Below the pieces are notes generated by a model. It searched no databases, was not told the origin of the DNA, and worked only from the letters and a program-made list of their open reading frames with translations. A stretch of 64,000 nt of DNA, from NCBI RefSeq assembly GCF_025420485.1, contig NZ_JAOEFD010000008.1, forward strand, positions 51,858 through 115,857, in the 5' to 3' direction. The DNA is from Nesterenkonia marinintestina. Its GTDB lineage: Bacteria > Actinomycetota > Actinomycetes > Actinomycetales > Micrococcaceae. Positions 33,737 to 44,576 of this stretch are shown one piece after another. Made by a program: the position numbers and the translations under genes. How positions within the stretch are numbered: the stretch's first letter is position 1; every line of letters begins with the position of its first letter.

Positions 33737-34934
33737 CACGTCTTCGGGCCGCACGTCGGACCGGGCCGGTGCGGTCGCGGCCGAGCTGGAGCCGCGGCTG
33801 ATCGGGATGCGTCGTGAGCTGCACTCCCGCCCCGAACTCTCCTGGCAGGAGGTGCAGACCACCGAGCGGATCGCCGGCTGGCTGCGCGAGGCCGGCCTCG
33901 ACCCGCAGCTGCTGCCCACCACCACGGGCCTCTACGTCGACGTCGGCGCCGGACCGCACGTGGCCGGGTTCCGCGGAGACATCGACGCCCTGCCCATCAC
34001 CGAGTTCACCGGGCTCGACTACGCCTCCGTGCACGAGGGCGTCGCCCATTCGTGCGGACACGACATCCACACCACCGTGATGCTCGGGCTCGCCCTGTCC
34101 CTGCACCGGCTGCACACCGAGACCGACGGCGGCATCGGCGGCACGGTGCGCGTGATCTTCCAGCCGGCCGAGGAGACCATGCCGGGCGGGGCGCTGGAGG
34201 TCATCGCCCAGAAGGTGCTGGAGCCGCTGCCGCGGGTCTTCGCGCTGCACTGCGAGCCGCGCATCGACGTCGGCTCCATCGGCACCCGCATCGGAGCGAT
34301 CACCTCCGCGGCCGACGTGGTCCGCATCGAGGTCTCGGGCCGCGGCGGGCACACCTCTCGGCCGCACCTGACCGAGGACGTGGTCGGGGCCCTGGCGCAC
34401 ATCGCCGCCACGGCGCCGAACGTGCTCGCCCGGCGGATCGACGTGCGCTCGGCGGTCTCGCTGGTGTGGGGTCAGATCCACGCCGGCAGCGCCCACAACG
34501 CCATCCCGGCCACGGGGACCCTGACCGGGACCATGCGCATCCTCGACGCGGAGGACTGGTGGCGGGCCGGGGACGTGCTCGACGAGATCATCACCCAGTG
34601 CGCGGCCCCGTTCGGCGTCGACGTCGACGTGGAGCACGTGCGCGGGGTCCCCCCGGTGCACAACACCGAGTCGGAGACCGGGCTGGTGGAGTCCGCGGCG
34701 CGGGAGGTGCTCGGACGGGGCGCGGTGCTGCTGGCGCCGCAGTCCATGGGCGGCGAGGACTTCGCCTGGATGACCCATGAGCGTCCCGGTGCGATGTTCC
34801 GGCTGGGCACCCGCACCCCCGGCGGGGAGGACTACGACCTGCACCGCGGAGACTACGTCCCCGACGAACGGGCGATCGGAGTCGGACTCCGGGTCATGCT
34901 CGGCGCCGCCCGTCGGCTGCTCGGCGGTGTCTGA
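33726..34934 (+). CDS. M20D family amidohydrolase
   Basis: A 402-residue metal-dependent amidohydrolase/aminoacylase of the hippurate hydrolase and indole-acetyl-amino-acid hydrolase group. The first metal region is RRELHSRPELSWQE, the metal ligands are in HSCGHDIHTT and FQPAEETMPGGA, and the dimerisation domain follows with GRGGHTSRPH. MGGEDFAWM near the end completes the site. It cleaves N-acyl amino acids; the exact substrate is open. It overlaps the manC end by 11 bp, so the genes are coupled although no shared pathway is evident. Confidence 0.9.
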   Translation: MSSDTSSGRTSDRAGAVAAELEPRLIGMRRELHSRPELSWQEVQTTERIAGWLREAGLDPQLLPTTTGLYVDVGAGPHVAGFRGDIDALPITEFTGLDYASVHEGVAHSCGHDIHTTVMLGLALSLHRLHTETDGGIGGTVRVIFQPAEETMPGGALEVIAQKVLEPLPRVFALHCEPRIDVGSIGTRIGAITSAADVVRIEVSGRGGHTSRPHLTEDVVGALAHIAATAPNVLARRIDVRSAVSLVWGQIHAGSAHNAIPATGTLTGTMRILDAEDWWRAGDVLDEIITQCAAPFGVDVDVEHVRGVPPVHNTESETGLVESAAREVLGRGAVLLAPQSMGGEDFAWMTHERPGAMFRLGTRTPGGEDYDLHRGDYVPDERAIGVGLRVMLGAARRLLGGV

Positions 34935-34967
34935 GGAGACGGCCGGGCAGCCGAGTGCGCCGCGCCG

Positions 34968-34973
34968 TAGGAT
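34968..34973 (+). promoter_or_regulatory. -10 box of leaderless cdd
   Basis: TAGGAT, 6 nt before ATG 34980. Confidence 0.6.
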
Positions 34974-34979
34974 GGGGCC

Positions 34980-35501
34980 ATGAGCGTGAACGACGACCGC
35001 GCAGAGCCGGCACGCCGCGGCGCACCGGCAGAGGACGACTTCGAGCTGACCGGCAGCCTGCGTGCTGCCGCCGACGCCGGACGCATCGACTGGGACGCCC
35101 TGACCACCCGGGCCCGCATCGCGATGACCAAGGCCTACGCCCCCTACTCCGGATATCCCGTCGGAGCCGCCGCGGAGCTGGACACCGGGACCGTGGTCAG
35201 CGGCTGCAACGTGGAGAACGCCTCCTACGGGGTCGGCCTGTGCGCCGAATGCACCCTGGTCGGACAGCTGCGGATGTCCGGCGGCGGCCGGATCGCGGCG
35301 TTCGTCTGCGTCGACGGCTCCGGCGAGCTCATCACCCCTTGCGGCCGCTGCCGTCAGCTGCTCCACGAGTTCGCCGCCGAGACCATGTACGTGCGGACGG
35401 CCCGGGGCGTGATCACCATGGACGAGCTGCTGCCGCAGGCCTTCGGACCGAACGACCTCGGAGTCGGAGACCACGCCGATCCGGGCCCCCGCACCGACTG
35501 A
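34980..35501 (+). CDS. cdd: cytidine deaminase
   Basis: A 173-residue zinc enzyme converting cytidine and deoxycytidine to uridine and deoxyuridine. The substrate loop AYAPYSGYPVGAA, the catalytic CAE of GLCAEC and the zinc cysteines in PCGRCRQLL are intact. The first 35 residues and the acidic C-terminal end are additions to the usual 130-residue core. A leaderless mRNA is likely. deoA follows 112 bp later, forming a nucleoside salvage group with add. Confidence 0.95.
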   Translation: MSVNDDRAEPARRGAPAEDDFELTGSLRAAADAGRIDWDALTTRARIAMTKAYAPYSGYPVGAAAELDTGTVVSGCNVENASYGVGLCAECTLVGQLRMSGGGRIAAFVCVDGSGELITPCGRCRQLLHEFAAETMYVRTARGVITMDELLPQAFGPNDLGVGDHADPGPRTD

Positions 35502-35613
35502 GCCCCGCACCGGCGTCTTCGTCGGCGTCCGCAGCCGCGTCGGCGCCGTTCGACGTCCGCATCGACCCAGACCACACCGAGACAGCACGCCCGACCCAGT
35601 GAGGTGACGCGCC

Positions 35614-36951
35614 ATGACCGCAGAGAGCACACCCGACCCCCAGGCCTTCGACGTCGTCGATCTGATCAGGACCAAGCGCGACGGCGGTCGTCTGGCCGAC
35701 GACGAGATCGCCTGGCTCATCGACGCCTACACCGACGGCCGCATCGCCGAGGAGCAGATGTCCGCGCTCGCGATGGCGGTCCTGCTGCGCGGGATGGAGC
35801 GGGCAGAGATCTCGCGGTGGACCCGCGCGATGATCGAGTCCGGCGAACGCATGGACTTCTCCTCCCTGACCACCGCCGACGGCACCCGCCGCCGGACCGC
35901 GGACAAGCACTCCACCGGAGGCGTCGGGGACAAGATCACCCTGCCGCTGGCGCCGCTGGTCGCCGCCTTCGGCGTCCCGGTCCCGCAGCTCTCCGGCCGA
36001 GGACTCGGCCACACCGGCGGCACCCTCGACAAGCTCGAGGCGATCCCCGGCTGGCGGGCCTCGCTGAGCAGCGAGGAGATGCTCCGCCAGCTCGACGAGG
36101 TCGGCGCGGTCATCTGCGCGGCCGGGGCCGGGCTCGCCCCCGCCGACAAGAAGCTCTACGCCCTGCGCGACGTCACCGGCACCGTGGAGGCCGTCCCGCT
36201 GATCGCCTCCTCGATCATGTCGAAGAAGATCGCCGAGGGCACCGACGCGCTGGTCCTCGACGTCAAGGTCGGAGCCGGTGCGTTCATGAAGACCCGCGCC
36301 GACGCCGACGAGCTCGCCCGCACCATGGTCGCCCTGGGGACCGACGCCGGTGTGGCGACCACCGCGCTGCTCACCTCGATGGAGTCCCCGCTGGGGCTGA
36401 CCGCCGGAAACGGCGTGGAGGTCGAGGAGTCCGTGGAGGTCCTGGCCGGCGGCGGACCCTCCGACGTCGTCGAGCTGACCGTGGCCCTGGCCCGGGAGAT
36501 GCTCACCGCCGCGGGCCTGCCCGAGGCCGACCCCGCCGAGGCTCTGCGCGACGGCCGAGCCATGGACGTCTGGCGCCGGATGATCGCCGCCCAGGGCGGA
36601 GACCCCGACGCCGCGCTGCCGCAGGCGGCCCACCAGCACACCGTGGCCGCCCCGGCCACGGGCACGCTCACTCGGATGGACGCCATGTCCGTCGGCCTGG
36701 CCGCCTGGCGCCTGGGAGCCGGCCGCGCCCGGAAGGAGGACGCCGTGCAGGCGGGGGCCGGGGTGCGGATGCACGCGAAGCCGGGGGATCAGGTCACCGA
36801 AGGCCAGCCGCTGTTCACCCTGCTCACCGATGAGGAGCAGCGGATCGGACGGGCCGAGGAGGCGCTGACCGGCGCCGTCGACGTCGAGGAGTCCGCACAG
36901 GCCGCCCCGCAGGAGCTGATCCTCGGGCGCATCACCGCCGACGACCTCTGA
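35614..36951 (+). CDS. deoA: thymidine phosphorylase
   Basis: A 445-residue enzyme that splits thymidine (and often deoxyuridine) with phosphate to base and deoxyribose-1-phosphate. The family signature is STGGVGDKITLPLAPLVAAF with the phosphate-binding residues; SGRGLGHTGGTLDKLEAI follows. The C-terminal domain with HAKPGDQV is present. ATG 35614 follows GAGGTG. Works with Cdd in pyrimidine salvage. Confidence 0.96.
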   Translation: MTAESTPDPQAFDVVDLIRTKRDGGRLADDEIAWLIDAYTDGRIAEEQMSALAMAVLLRGMERAEISRWTRAMIESGERMDFSSLTTADGTRRRTADKHSTGGVGDKITLPLAPLVAAFGVPVPQLSGRGLGHTGGTLDKLEAIPGWRASLSSEEMLRQLDEVGAVICAAGAGLAPADKKLYALRDVTGTVEAVPLIASSIMSKKIAEGTDALVLDVKVGAGAFMKTRADADELARTMVALGTDAGVATTALLTSMESPLGLTAGNGVEVEESVEVLAGGGPSDVVELTVALAREMLTAAGLPEADPAEALRDGRAMDVWRRMIAAQGGDPDAALPQAAHQHTVAAPATGTLTRMDAMSVGLAAWRLGAGRARKEDAVQAGAGVRMHAKPGDQVTEGQPLFTLLTDEEQRIGRAEEALTGAVDVEESAQAAPQELILGRITADDL

Positions 36952-36966
36952 CCCGTCGGCCCCGCA

Positions 36967-37701
36967 GTGCTCGGCGAATGGCTGGACCTGTTCCAGGACA
37001 CCCTCCTGGACGCGGCCAGCGGGTGGTGGACCCTGCTGGCCGTCTTCGCCGTCACCTGCTTCGACGGGGTCGTGCCCATCTTCCCGTCGGACACCGTGGT
37101 GGTCGGCCTCGGCACGATGCTCGGGGAGGCCGGCGTCCCCGCCTGGTACTGGGTGGTGCCCACCGCCGGGCTGGGAGCCCTGCTGGGAGACTTCACGGCC
37201 TACCGGATCGGACGCTCCATCGGGACCGAACGCTTCCGATGGATGCGCCGACCCGCGCCGCAGCGCGCGCTGGCCTGGGCCCGGCACGAGCTGGACAAGC
37301 GCGGCGCGCTTGTCATCTTCGTCGGACGATTCATCCCCGGGGCCCGGGTCTCGATCAACTATGTGGCCGGTGCGACGCGGTACTCCCAGCGCCGATTCCT
37401 GGTGATCGACGGAGTCGCCTCCCACGTCTGGGCCGGCTACAGCCTGGCGGTGGGACACATCGGGTCGACGCTCTTCGACTCGCTGGTGGTGGCGGTGGTC
37501 GTCGCGGTGACCTTCGCCGTCGTCGTCGGCTGGGTGTTCGACCTGATCTTCCGCGCGGTCACCGTCTGGCTGGACCGCCGCGGCGTGGCCATCGACCCGG
37601 AGGGCTACCTCGACACCTCGGCCATCGAGGTGGAGCGCCCGATCCGCCTGCGCCGTCGGGACCGGTCGGACGGTCAGGACGACGGCGGCGCCGGCCGATA
37701 G
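36967..37701 (+). CDS. DedA/VTT-domain membrane protein
   Basis: A 244-residue membrane protein of the DedA family. Landmarks are FDGVVPIFPSDTVVV, LGALLGDFTAYRIGR and the re-entrant region FVGRFIPGARVSINYVAGAT. Proteins of this family flip undecaprenyl phosphate or phospholipids and affect envelope integrity. The C-terminal 45 residues are a charged cytoplasmic tail. The GTG start at 36967 lies 15 bp after deoA; add follows. Confidence 0.88.
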   Translation: MLGEWLDLFQDTLLDAASGWWTLLAVFAVTCFDGVVPIFPSDTVVVGLGTMLGEAGVPAWYWVVPTAGLGALLGDFTAYRIGRSIGTERFRWMRRPAPQRALAWARHELDKRGALVIFVGRFIPGARVSINYVAGATRYSQRRFLVIDGVASHVWAGYSLAVGHIGSTLFDSLVVAVVVAVTFAVVVGWVFDLIFRAVTVWLDRRGVAIDPEGYLDTSAIEVERPIRLRRRDRSDGQDDGGAGR

Positions 37702-37704
37702 ACT
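37699..37704 (+). promoter_or_regulatory. -10 box of leaderless add
   Basis: TAGACT, 7 nt before ATG 37712; it overlaps the DedA stop. Confidence 0.6.
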
Positions 37705-37711
37705 CGCCGGT

Positions 37712-38875
37712 ATGACTGAGAGCCCCGCCGCTGAGCCCGCCGCACTCGACCGCATCGCCCGGCTGGAGGAGAAGGTCCGCCAGCTGCCGAAGGTCTCGCT
37801 CCACGACCACCTGGACGGCTCGCTGCGTCCGGCGACGATGATCGCCCTGGCCGCCGAGATCGGACACACCCTGCCCGCCGACGACGCCGACGGACTCGCC
37901 GCATGGTTCGTGCAGTCCTCGACCTCAGGCTCCCTGGAGCAGTACCTGGAGGGCTTCGCCCACACCACCGCGGTGATGCAGTCCGCCGCCTCCCTGCGCC
38001 GCATCGCCGCCGAGTACGTCGAGGACCTCGCCGCCGACGGCGTGGTCTACGCCGAGGTCCGCTGGGCCCCGGAGCAGCACCAGCAGGAGGGGCTCAGCCT
38101 CGCCGAGGCGGTCGACGCCGTGCAGAACGGGCTCGAGGACGGGATGCGGACGGTGGCCGAGAAGGACGGGCTCATCGTCGTCGGACAGCTCCTCTCGGCG
38201 ATGCGCCAGTCGGACCGCGCCGAGGAGATCGTCGACCTCGCCCTGCAGCGCCGCGGTGCCGGGGTGGTCGGGTTCGACATCGCCGGGCCCGAGGACGGCT
38301 TCCCGCCGTCGCGCTTCGCCGCGGCGTTCACCCGACTCGCCGAGGGGATGCTCCCGGCCACCGTGCACGCCGGTGAGGGCGACGGCGTCGCCTCAGTGCG
38401 CGACGCCCTGGTCTCCGGCCGGGCCCAGCGGCTGGGCCACGGGGTCCGGATCGCGGAGGACATCTCCGTCTCCGAGGTCTCCGAGGAGACCGAGGACGGA
38501 GAGGAGGCGCTCGAGGTCAGCCTGGGAGAGGTCGCCCGCTGGGTGCGGGACCGTCGCATCCACCTGGAGATGTGTCCGACGTCGAACCTGCAGACCGGGG
38601 CCGTCGCCGGGTTCGCCCCCGACGGCGAGGAGGCGGTGCTGGAGGACCACCCCTTCGACATGCTCCACCAGCTGGGCTTCAGCGTCGGGGTCAACACCGA
38701 CAATCGGCTGGTCTCCGGGGTCACGCTCTCCGGCGAGCTGGCGCGGTTGGCCGTGGCCTTCGACTACGAGACCGCGGAGCTGGCCGACTTCCAGATCAAT
38801 GCGATCGGAGCGGCGTTCCTGGGCTATGAGGAGCGCGAGGCGCTCTCCGCCCTGATCCGCGAAGCCTGGCAGTGA
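37712..38875 (+). CDS. add: adenosine deaminase
   Basis: A 387-residue zinc enzyme turning adenosine into inosine. Zinc ligands and substrate residues are visible: LHDHLDGSLRP, VHAGEGDG with the catalytic Glu, GHGVRI and NTDNRLVSGVTLSGE with the metal-binding Asp. An acidic insert (ETEDGEEA and neighbours, about 255-265) separates the last two blocks. It completes the salvage group cdd-deoA-add. The mRNA is probably leaderless. mazG follows after 7 bp. Confidence 0.93.
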   Translation: MTESPAAEPAALDRIARLEEKVRQLPKVSLHDHLDGSLRPATMIALAAEIGHTLPADDADGLAAWFVQSSTSGSLEQYLEGFAHTTAVMQSAASLRRIAAEYVEDLAADGVVYAEVRWAPEQHQQEGLSLAEAVDAVQNGLEDGMRTVAEKDGLIVVGQLLSAMRQSDRAEEIVDLALQRRGAGVVGFDIAGPEDGFPPSRFAAAFTRLAEGMLPATVHAGEGDGVASVRDALVSGRAQRLGHGVRIAEDISVSEVSEETEDGEEALEVSLGEVARWVRDRRIHLEMCPTSNLQTGAVAGFAPDGEEAVLEDHPFDMLHQLGFSVGVNTDNRLVSGVTLSGELARLAVAFDYETAELADFQINAIGAAFLGYEEREALSALIREAWQ

Positions 38876-38882
38876 GCGAGCG

Positions 38883-40690
<1,808 letters not shown>

Positions 40691-40769
40691 GCGTCGCCGG
40701 ATCGTCGCCTGAGCGTCGAGCCTCGGTCCCGGTCCGGTGTCGCACGGGCCGGGGCCGTCTGCGACGCCC

Positions 40770-40775
40770 TATCCT
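40770..40775 (+). promoter_or_regulatory. -10 box for the divIC operon
   Basis: TATCCT, putting the start of transcription near 40782, at the beginning of the GTGACAGCGATA repeats. Confidence 0.5.
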
Positions 40776-40782
40776 GGTCCCA

Positions 40783-40830
40783 GTGACCGTGACAGCGATA
40801 GTGACAGCGATAGTGACGGTGACAGTGATG
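40783..40830 (+). repeat. short tandem repeat in divIC leader
   Basis: GTGACAGCGATA occurs twice, flanked by degenerate GTGACNGTGACA units, spanning the first 48 nt of the likely leader. It contains several GTG triplets out of frame with divIC. Confidence 0.6.
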
Positions 40831-40849
40831 TTGCGAGGAGAGCGAGACC

Positions 40850-41440
40850 GTGGCCGAGGACGACGAGCAGCACCGTGATCGACGTCGCGCCGATCGGGCG
40901 CGCTCGGCTCCGCAGCGGCGGCTCGCCGAGCGTGACCGGGTCTCCGGAGAGATCCGCGTGCCCGCACGCATCACCGCGGCCCGTGCGCGTCGCGCCGAGG
41001 AGCGCGGAGGCCGGGACCACCGGTCCGCCCGACCCGTCAGCGCTCGGACCTCGGTGCCCGAGCGCACCGTCTCCGGACGGATGATCGTGCTCACGCTGGT
41101 CGCCCTGGTCGTGCTGTCGTTCATGGTGCCCACCGCCCGGACCTACTTCCAGCAGCGGGCCGAGGTCTCCCAGCTCGAGGCCGAGATCGCTCAGGAGCAG
41201 GAGCGTCAGGGGGATCTGGAGGCCGACATCGCCCGCTGGGACGACCCGGAGTACGTGCGCCAGCAGGCCCGTGAGCGGATCAACCTGGTGATGCCGGGGG
41301 AGCGCCGCTATCAGATCGTCGGAGAGCTCGACGAGGCCGGCACCGACGTGCCCGAGAACCAGGAGTCCGGCGAGGTGCGCACCGATCTGCCCTGGGCCGA
41401 CGCCCTGTGGGACTCGGTCATGCGCTCCGCCGCCGAGTGA
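40850..41440 (+). CDS. divIC: septum formation initiator (FtsB/DivIC family)
   Basis: A 196-residue bitopic cell-division protein. A long basic and acidic cytoplasmic N-terminus (about 80 residues) precedes one helix at about 77-97. A coiled coil EVSQLEAEIAQEQERQGDLEADI follows in two blocks and ends in WDDPEYVRQQARERINLV, the FtsB/DivIC signature. It would join FtsL and FtsQ at the divisome. GTG 40850 follows GAGGAGAGCG. Its position after eno and before DUF501 and ppx is conserved. Confidence 0.92.
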   Translation: MAEDDEQHRDRRRADRARSAPQRRLAERDRVSGEIRVPARITAARARRAEERGGRDHRSARPVSARTSVPERTVSGRMIVLTLVALVVLSFMVPTARTYFQQRAEVSQLEAEIAQEQERQGDLEADIARWDDPEYVRQQARERINLVMPGERRYQIVGELDEAGTDVPENQESGEVRTDLPWADALWDSVMRSAAE

Positions 41441-41475
41441 CCGGGCTCCGCCCACCATCGATGAGGAACCGCCCG

Positions 41476-42132
41476 ATGACTGACGCCGTCCCCACACCGG
41501 AGGACCTCGACACCCTCAGCCTCCAGCTGGGACGCCCCGTGCGCGACGTGGTGGAGATCCCGGCCCGCTGCGTGTGCGGCTCGCCGCTCGTCGCGGCCAC
41601 CGCGCCGCGACTGAGCAGCGGGATCCCCTTCCCGACCACCTTCTACCTGACCCACCCGGCCGCGACGCAGGCGGCCTCCCGGCTGGAGGCCGACGGGGTC
41701 ATGGCGGAGATGAGTCAGCGGCTGGTCGACGACCCCGACCTGGCCGCCGCGCACCGTGAGGCCCACCGGAACTACCTCTCCGAGCGGGAGCGCATCCGCA
41801 TCGCCGCGGGCATTGAGCCGGTGTGGGAGATCGAGGGCGTCAGCGCGGGAGGCTACCCGGAGCGGGTCAAGTGCCTGCACGTGCTCGTCGGCCACGCGCT
41901 CGCCGTCGGTCCCGGGATCACCCCGCTGGGGGACGAGACCCTGGAGCGCATCGCCGCCGACTTCAGCCCGCAGCGCTGCGTCTGCGCCGAGTCCTGGGAC
42001 TCCGGGGCGGAGGTCCCCGCCGAGGACCTGAGCCGCCATGTGCGGCTGCTGCGTCGCCGTGAGCAGGAGCAGAACGAACCTCAGACCCAAGCCCAGACCC
42101 GAGCTCAGACTGACGAGGAGGAGCGCCGATGA
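41476..42132 (+). CDS. DUF501 protein
   Basis: A 218-residue soluble protein. The core matches the DUF501 pattern: RPVRDVVEIPARCVCGSP near the N-terminus, GIPFPTTFYLTHP, and VKCLHVLVGHALAVGPG later, ending with a CVC segment. The conserved cysteines and histidines suggest a metal site, but no activity is known. ATG 41476 is favoured by GAGGAACC upstream; ATG 41461 is an alternative. The C-terminal 25 residues are a Gln/Thr/Glu tail. It overlaps ppx by 4 bp. Confidence 0.88.
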   Translation: MTDAVPTPEDLDTLSLQLGRPVRDVVEIPARCVCGSPLVAATAPRLSSGIPFPTTFYLTHPAATQAASRLEADGVMAEMSQRLVDDPDLAAAHREAHRNYLSERERIRIAAGIEPVWEIEGVSAGGYPERVKCLHVLVGHALAVGPGITPLGDETLERIAADFSPQRCVCAESWDSGAEVPAEDLSRHVRLLRRREQEQNEPQTQAQTRAQTDEEERR

Positions 42133-43076
42133 GGACCGCCGCCGTCGACTGCGGGACCAACTCCATCCGACTGCTGATCGCCGACGTGGCCGACGACGGC
42201 GCCTCGCTGACCGACGTGGAACGAGCCATGACCGTCGTCCGTCTGGGCGAGGGCGTCGACGCCGCAGGCGAGCTCTCGGAGGCCGCCCTGGACCGCACCT
42301 TCGCCGCCGTCGACGACTATGCGGACCGGATCGCCGCCCACGGTGCCGAGTCGGTCCGCTTCGTCGCCACCTCGGCCACCCGTGACGCCGGCAACCGCGA
42401 CGTCTTCGTCGAGGGTGTGCGGAAGCGCCTCGGCGTCGACCCGGAGGTCATCTCGGGCGAGGAGGAGGCCGCGCTGTCCTTCGCGGGAGCGGCCTCGGTC
42501 CTGGACTGGGAGACCGACCGGAAGGTCCTCGTCGTCGACCTCGGGGGCGGATCCACCGAATTCGTGCTCGGCACGGCCGCCGGGGTGGAGAGCTCGATCT
42601 CCACCGACATGGGATGCGTGCGCTTCACCGAGCGCCACCTGAGCTCCGACCCGCCCACCGACCGGGAGATCGCCGCAGCGGTCGCCGAGGTCCGGGAGCA
42701 CCTCGACGACGTCGCCGCGGCGGTGGACCTGGCATCGGTGGAGACCGTGGTCGGTGTGGCCGGGACCATCACCACCGTCGCCGCCGAGGCGCTCCACCTG
42801 ACCAGCTACGACCGTACGGCCATCCACGGGGCCGAATCGGCGATCGCCGAGGTCCGTGAGGCCGCCGACCGTCTGCTGTCCGCCACCGCAGAGCAGCGGG
42901 CGGCCAAGGGATTCATGCACCCCGGCCGTGTGGACGTCATCGGGGCCGGGGCGCTCATCTGGCGCACGATCCTGGACCGGCTGGAGGAGCTCACCGACGG
43001 GCGGACGGATTCCGCGATCGCCTCGGAGCATGACATCCTCGACGGAATCGCCCTGTCTGCGGCCCAGCAGGACTGA
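42129..43076 (+). CDS. ppx: exopolyphosphatase / pppGpp phosphohydrolase family
   Basis: A 315-residue Ppx/GppA enzyme of the actin-like ATPase fold. The phosphate loop AAVDCGTNSIRLLIAD is at the N-terminus, and the second loop is VVDLGGGSTEFVLG. It also has VRFVATSATRDAGNR and ISGEEEAALSF. It lacks the C-terminal HD domain of long Ppx proteins, as is common in actinobacteria. Releases phosphate from polyphosphate or the stringent nucleotide. Coupled to the DUF501 gene (ATGA). Confidence 0.93.
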   Translation: MRTAAVDCGTNSIRLLIADVADDGASLTDVERAMTVVRLGEGVDAAGELSEAALDRTFAAVDDYADRIAAHGAESVRFVATSATRDAGNRDVFVEGVRKRLGVDPEVISGEEEAALSFAGAASVLDWETDRKVLVVDLGGGSTEFVLGTAAGVESSISTDMGCVRFTERHLSSDPPTDREIAAAVAEVREHLDDVAAAVDLASVETVVGVAGTITTVAAEALHLTSYDRTAIHGAESAIAEVREAADRLLSATAEQRAAKGFMHPGRVDVIGAGALIWRTILDRLEELTDGRTDSAIASEHDILDGIALSAAQQD

Positions 43077-43136
43077 CGGGCGGCGCGACGGTGAGAAGCA
43101 GCACCGTCGCCGCACACGACCGACGACAGAGACGCC

Positions 43137-44549
43137 ATGACCGCTGATCCGCATCCGACCCGATCCCGCCGGCCCCGATCGCTCGCGGCGGCCTGGGCCG
43201 CCGCACTGGTGGCCGCTCCGCTGGTCGTCGCGCCCCCGGCGCACTCCTCGCCCGAGGAGCAGCCCGACGAGCTCCCCGACCAGCTGCCCGATGCGCTGCT
43301 CGACGAGCTGCGCGACTCCGCATACTGGCTAGAGGACTACGGCGTCGACCAGGCGTGGGAGACCACCCGCGGGGAGGGGGTGAGGATCGCCGTGCTGGAC
43401 ACCGGCGTCGACGGCGACCACCCCGTCCTCGAGGGTGCGGTCACCGGCGGCACCGACGTCTCCGGCTCCGGCGGGGACGGCGGTCCGGTGGAGCAGGTCG
43501 CCCAGGAGCACGGGACCCTGGTCGCCTCACTGGCGGCGGGACGCGGGGTGGAGACCGCCCAGCGCGACGAGTCCGGCGTCGTCGGGGTCGCCCCGGAGGC
43601 GGAGATCCTCAGCGTGTCGATGGACCTGGCCATCGACGACGACGGCGGCACCACCCTGGAGGACCAGGTGGTCGAGGCCGTGGACTGGGCGGTCGAGAAC
43701 GACGCCGACATCATCAACATGTCCTTCTCCATGCCGGACGCCCAGCAGTGGCCCGAGTCCTGGGACGAGGCGTTCCTGCGTGCCGAGCAGGAAGATGTGC
43801 TCGTCGTCGCGGCGGCGGGCAACCGGATGAGCGGGCACTGGAGCGTCGGCGCACCGGCCACCGTGCCCGGTGTCCTCACCGTGGCCGGCGTGGACGAGGA
43901 GGGCCGGGTGAGCGAGGACGCCTCCTCCCAGGGCATCTCCATCGACATCTCGGCCGCCGCGGAGCCTCTGGTCGGAGCGATCCCCGACGGCGACTACGCC
44001 GAGTGGACCGGCACCTCCGGGGCGGCGCCCATCGTCTCCGGTGCGGCCGCGCTGGTCATGGCCGCCCACCCGGACCTGTCCGCGGCCGAGGTCCGCGAAC
44101 GCCTGAAGGCGACGGCCTCCTCCGCCGCCGACGGTGCGGAGGAGGGCTCCTCGGACCCGGTCTACGGCAGCGGGATCCTCGACGTCGGGGAAGCGGTGAC
44201 GGCCTCCGAGGTGCCCGACCTCGACGAGTCGGACCAGACCCTGGAGGAATGGATCCGCATCCATCGCCGCGACGAGGGCGACGGCGACGACGGCGAGGAC
44301 GGCGAGTCCGACGCGGAGGAGACCGAGGCCGCCGCCGACGGTGAGGCTGACGGCGACGACGGCGCGGACTCCGAGGGCGGAGGCTCCGAGGGCGCTCCGC
44401 GTGAGATGCCGGAGGCCAGGGCGACCGACGAGGTGCAGTCCTGGGCGGGTCCGGCGGTGGTGATCGGCGCCGGCGTCGTCATCCTCGGCGTGGTGTTCGC
44501 AGGTGCGGCGCACCTGGTCTCGCGCCGCCGCCGGAGCGATTCTCCCTGA
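43137..44549 (+). CDS. membrane-anchored subtilisin-like protease
   Basis: A 470-residue secreted S8 protease. Signal peptide about 1-38 (LAAAWAAALVAAPLVVAPPAHSS). The catalytic triad is Asp in VLDTGVDGDHP, His in QEHGTLVASLAAG and Ser in WTGTSGAAPIVSG. After the catalytic domain come about 90 residues of acidic linker and a C-terminal helix (VVIGAGVVILGVVFAGAAHLV) with an RRRR stop signal. This mycosin-like layout, with an N-terminal signal and C-terminal anchor, is usual for type VII secretion proteases, yet no ESX genes are in the window. Confidence 0.88.
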   Translation: MTADPHPTRSRRPRSLAAAWAAALVAAPLVVAPPAHSSPEEQPDELPDQLPDALLDELRDSAYWLEDYGVDQAWETTRGEGVRIAVLDTGVDGDHPVLEGAVTGGTDVSGSGGDGGPVEQVAQEHGTLVASLAAGRGVETAQRDESGVVGVAPEAEILSVSMDLAIDDDGGTTLEDQVVEAVDWAVENDADIINMSFSMPDAQQWPESWDEAFLRAEQEDVLVVAAAGNRMSGHWSVGAPATVPGVLTVAGVDEEGRVSEDASSQGISIDISAAAEPLVGAIPDGDYAEWTGTSGAAPIVSGAAALVMAAHPDLSAAEVRERLKATASSAADGAEEGSSDPVYGSGILDVGEAVTASEVPDLDESDQTLEEWIRIHRRDEGDGDDGEDGESDAEETEAAADGEADGDDGADSEGGGSEGAPREMPEARATDEVQSWAGPAVVIGAGVVILGVVFAGAAHLVSRRRRSDSP

Positions 44550-44563
44550 CCCCGCGATCTGGC

Positions 44564-44569
44564 TAGGAT
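44564..44569 (+). promoter_or_regulatory. -10 box of leaderless ndh
   Basis: TAGGAT, 7 nt before ATG 44577. Confidence 0.6.
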
Positions 44570-44576
44570 GAGACCC

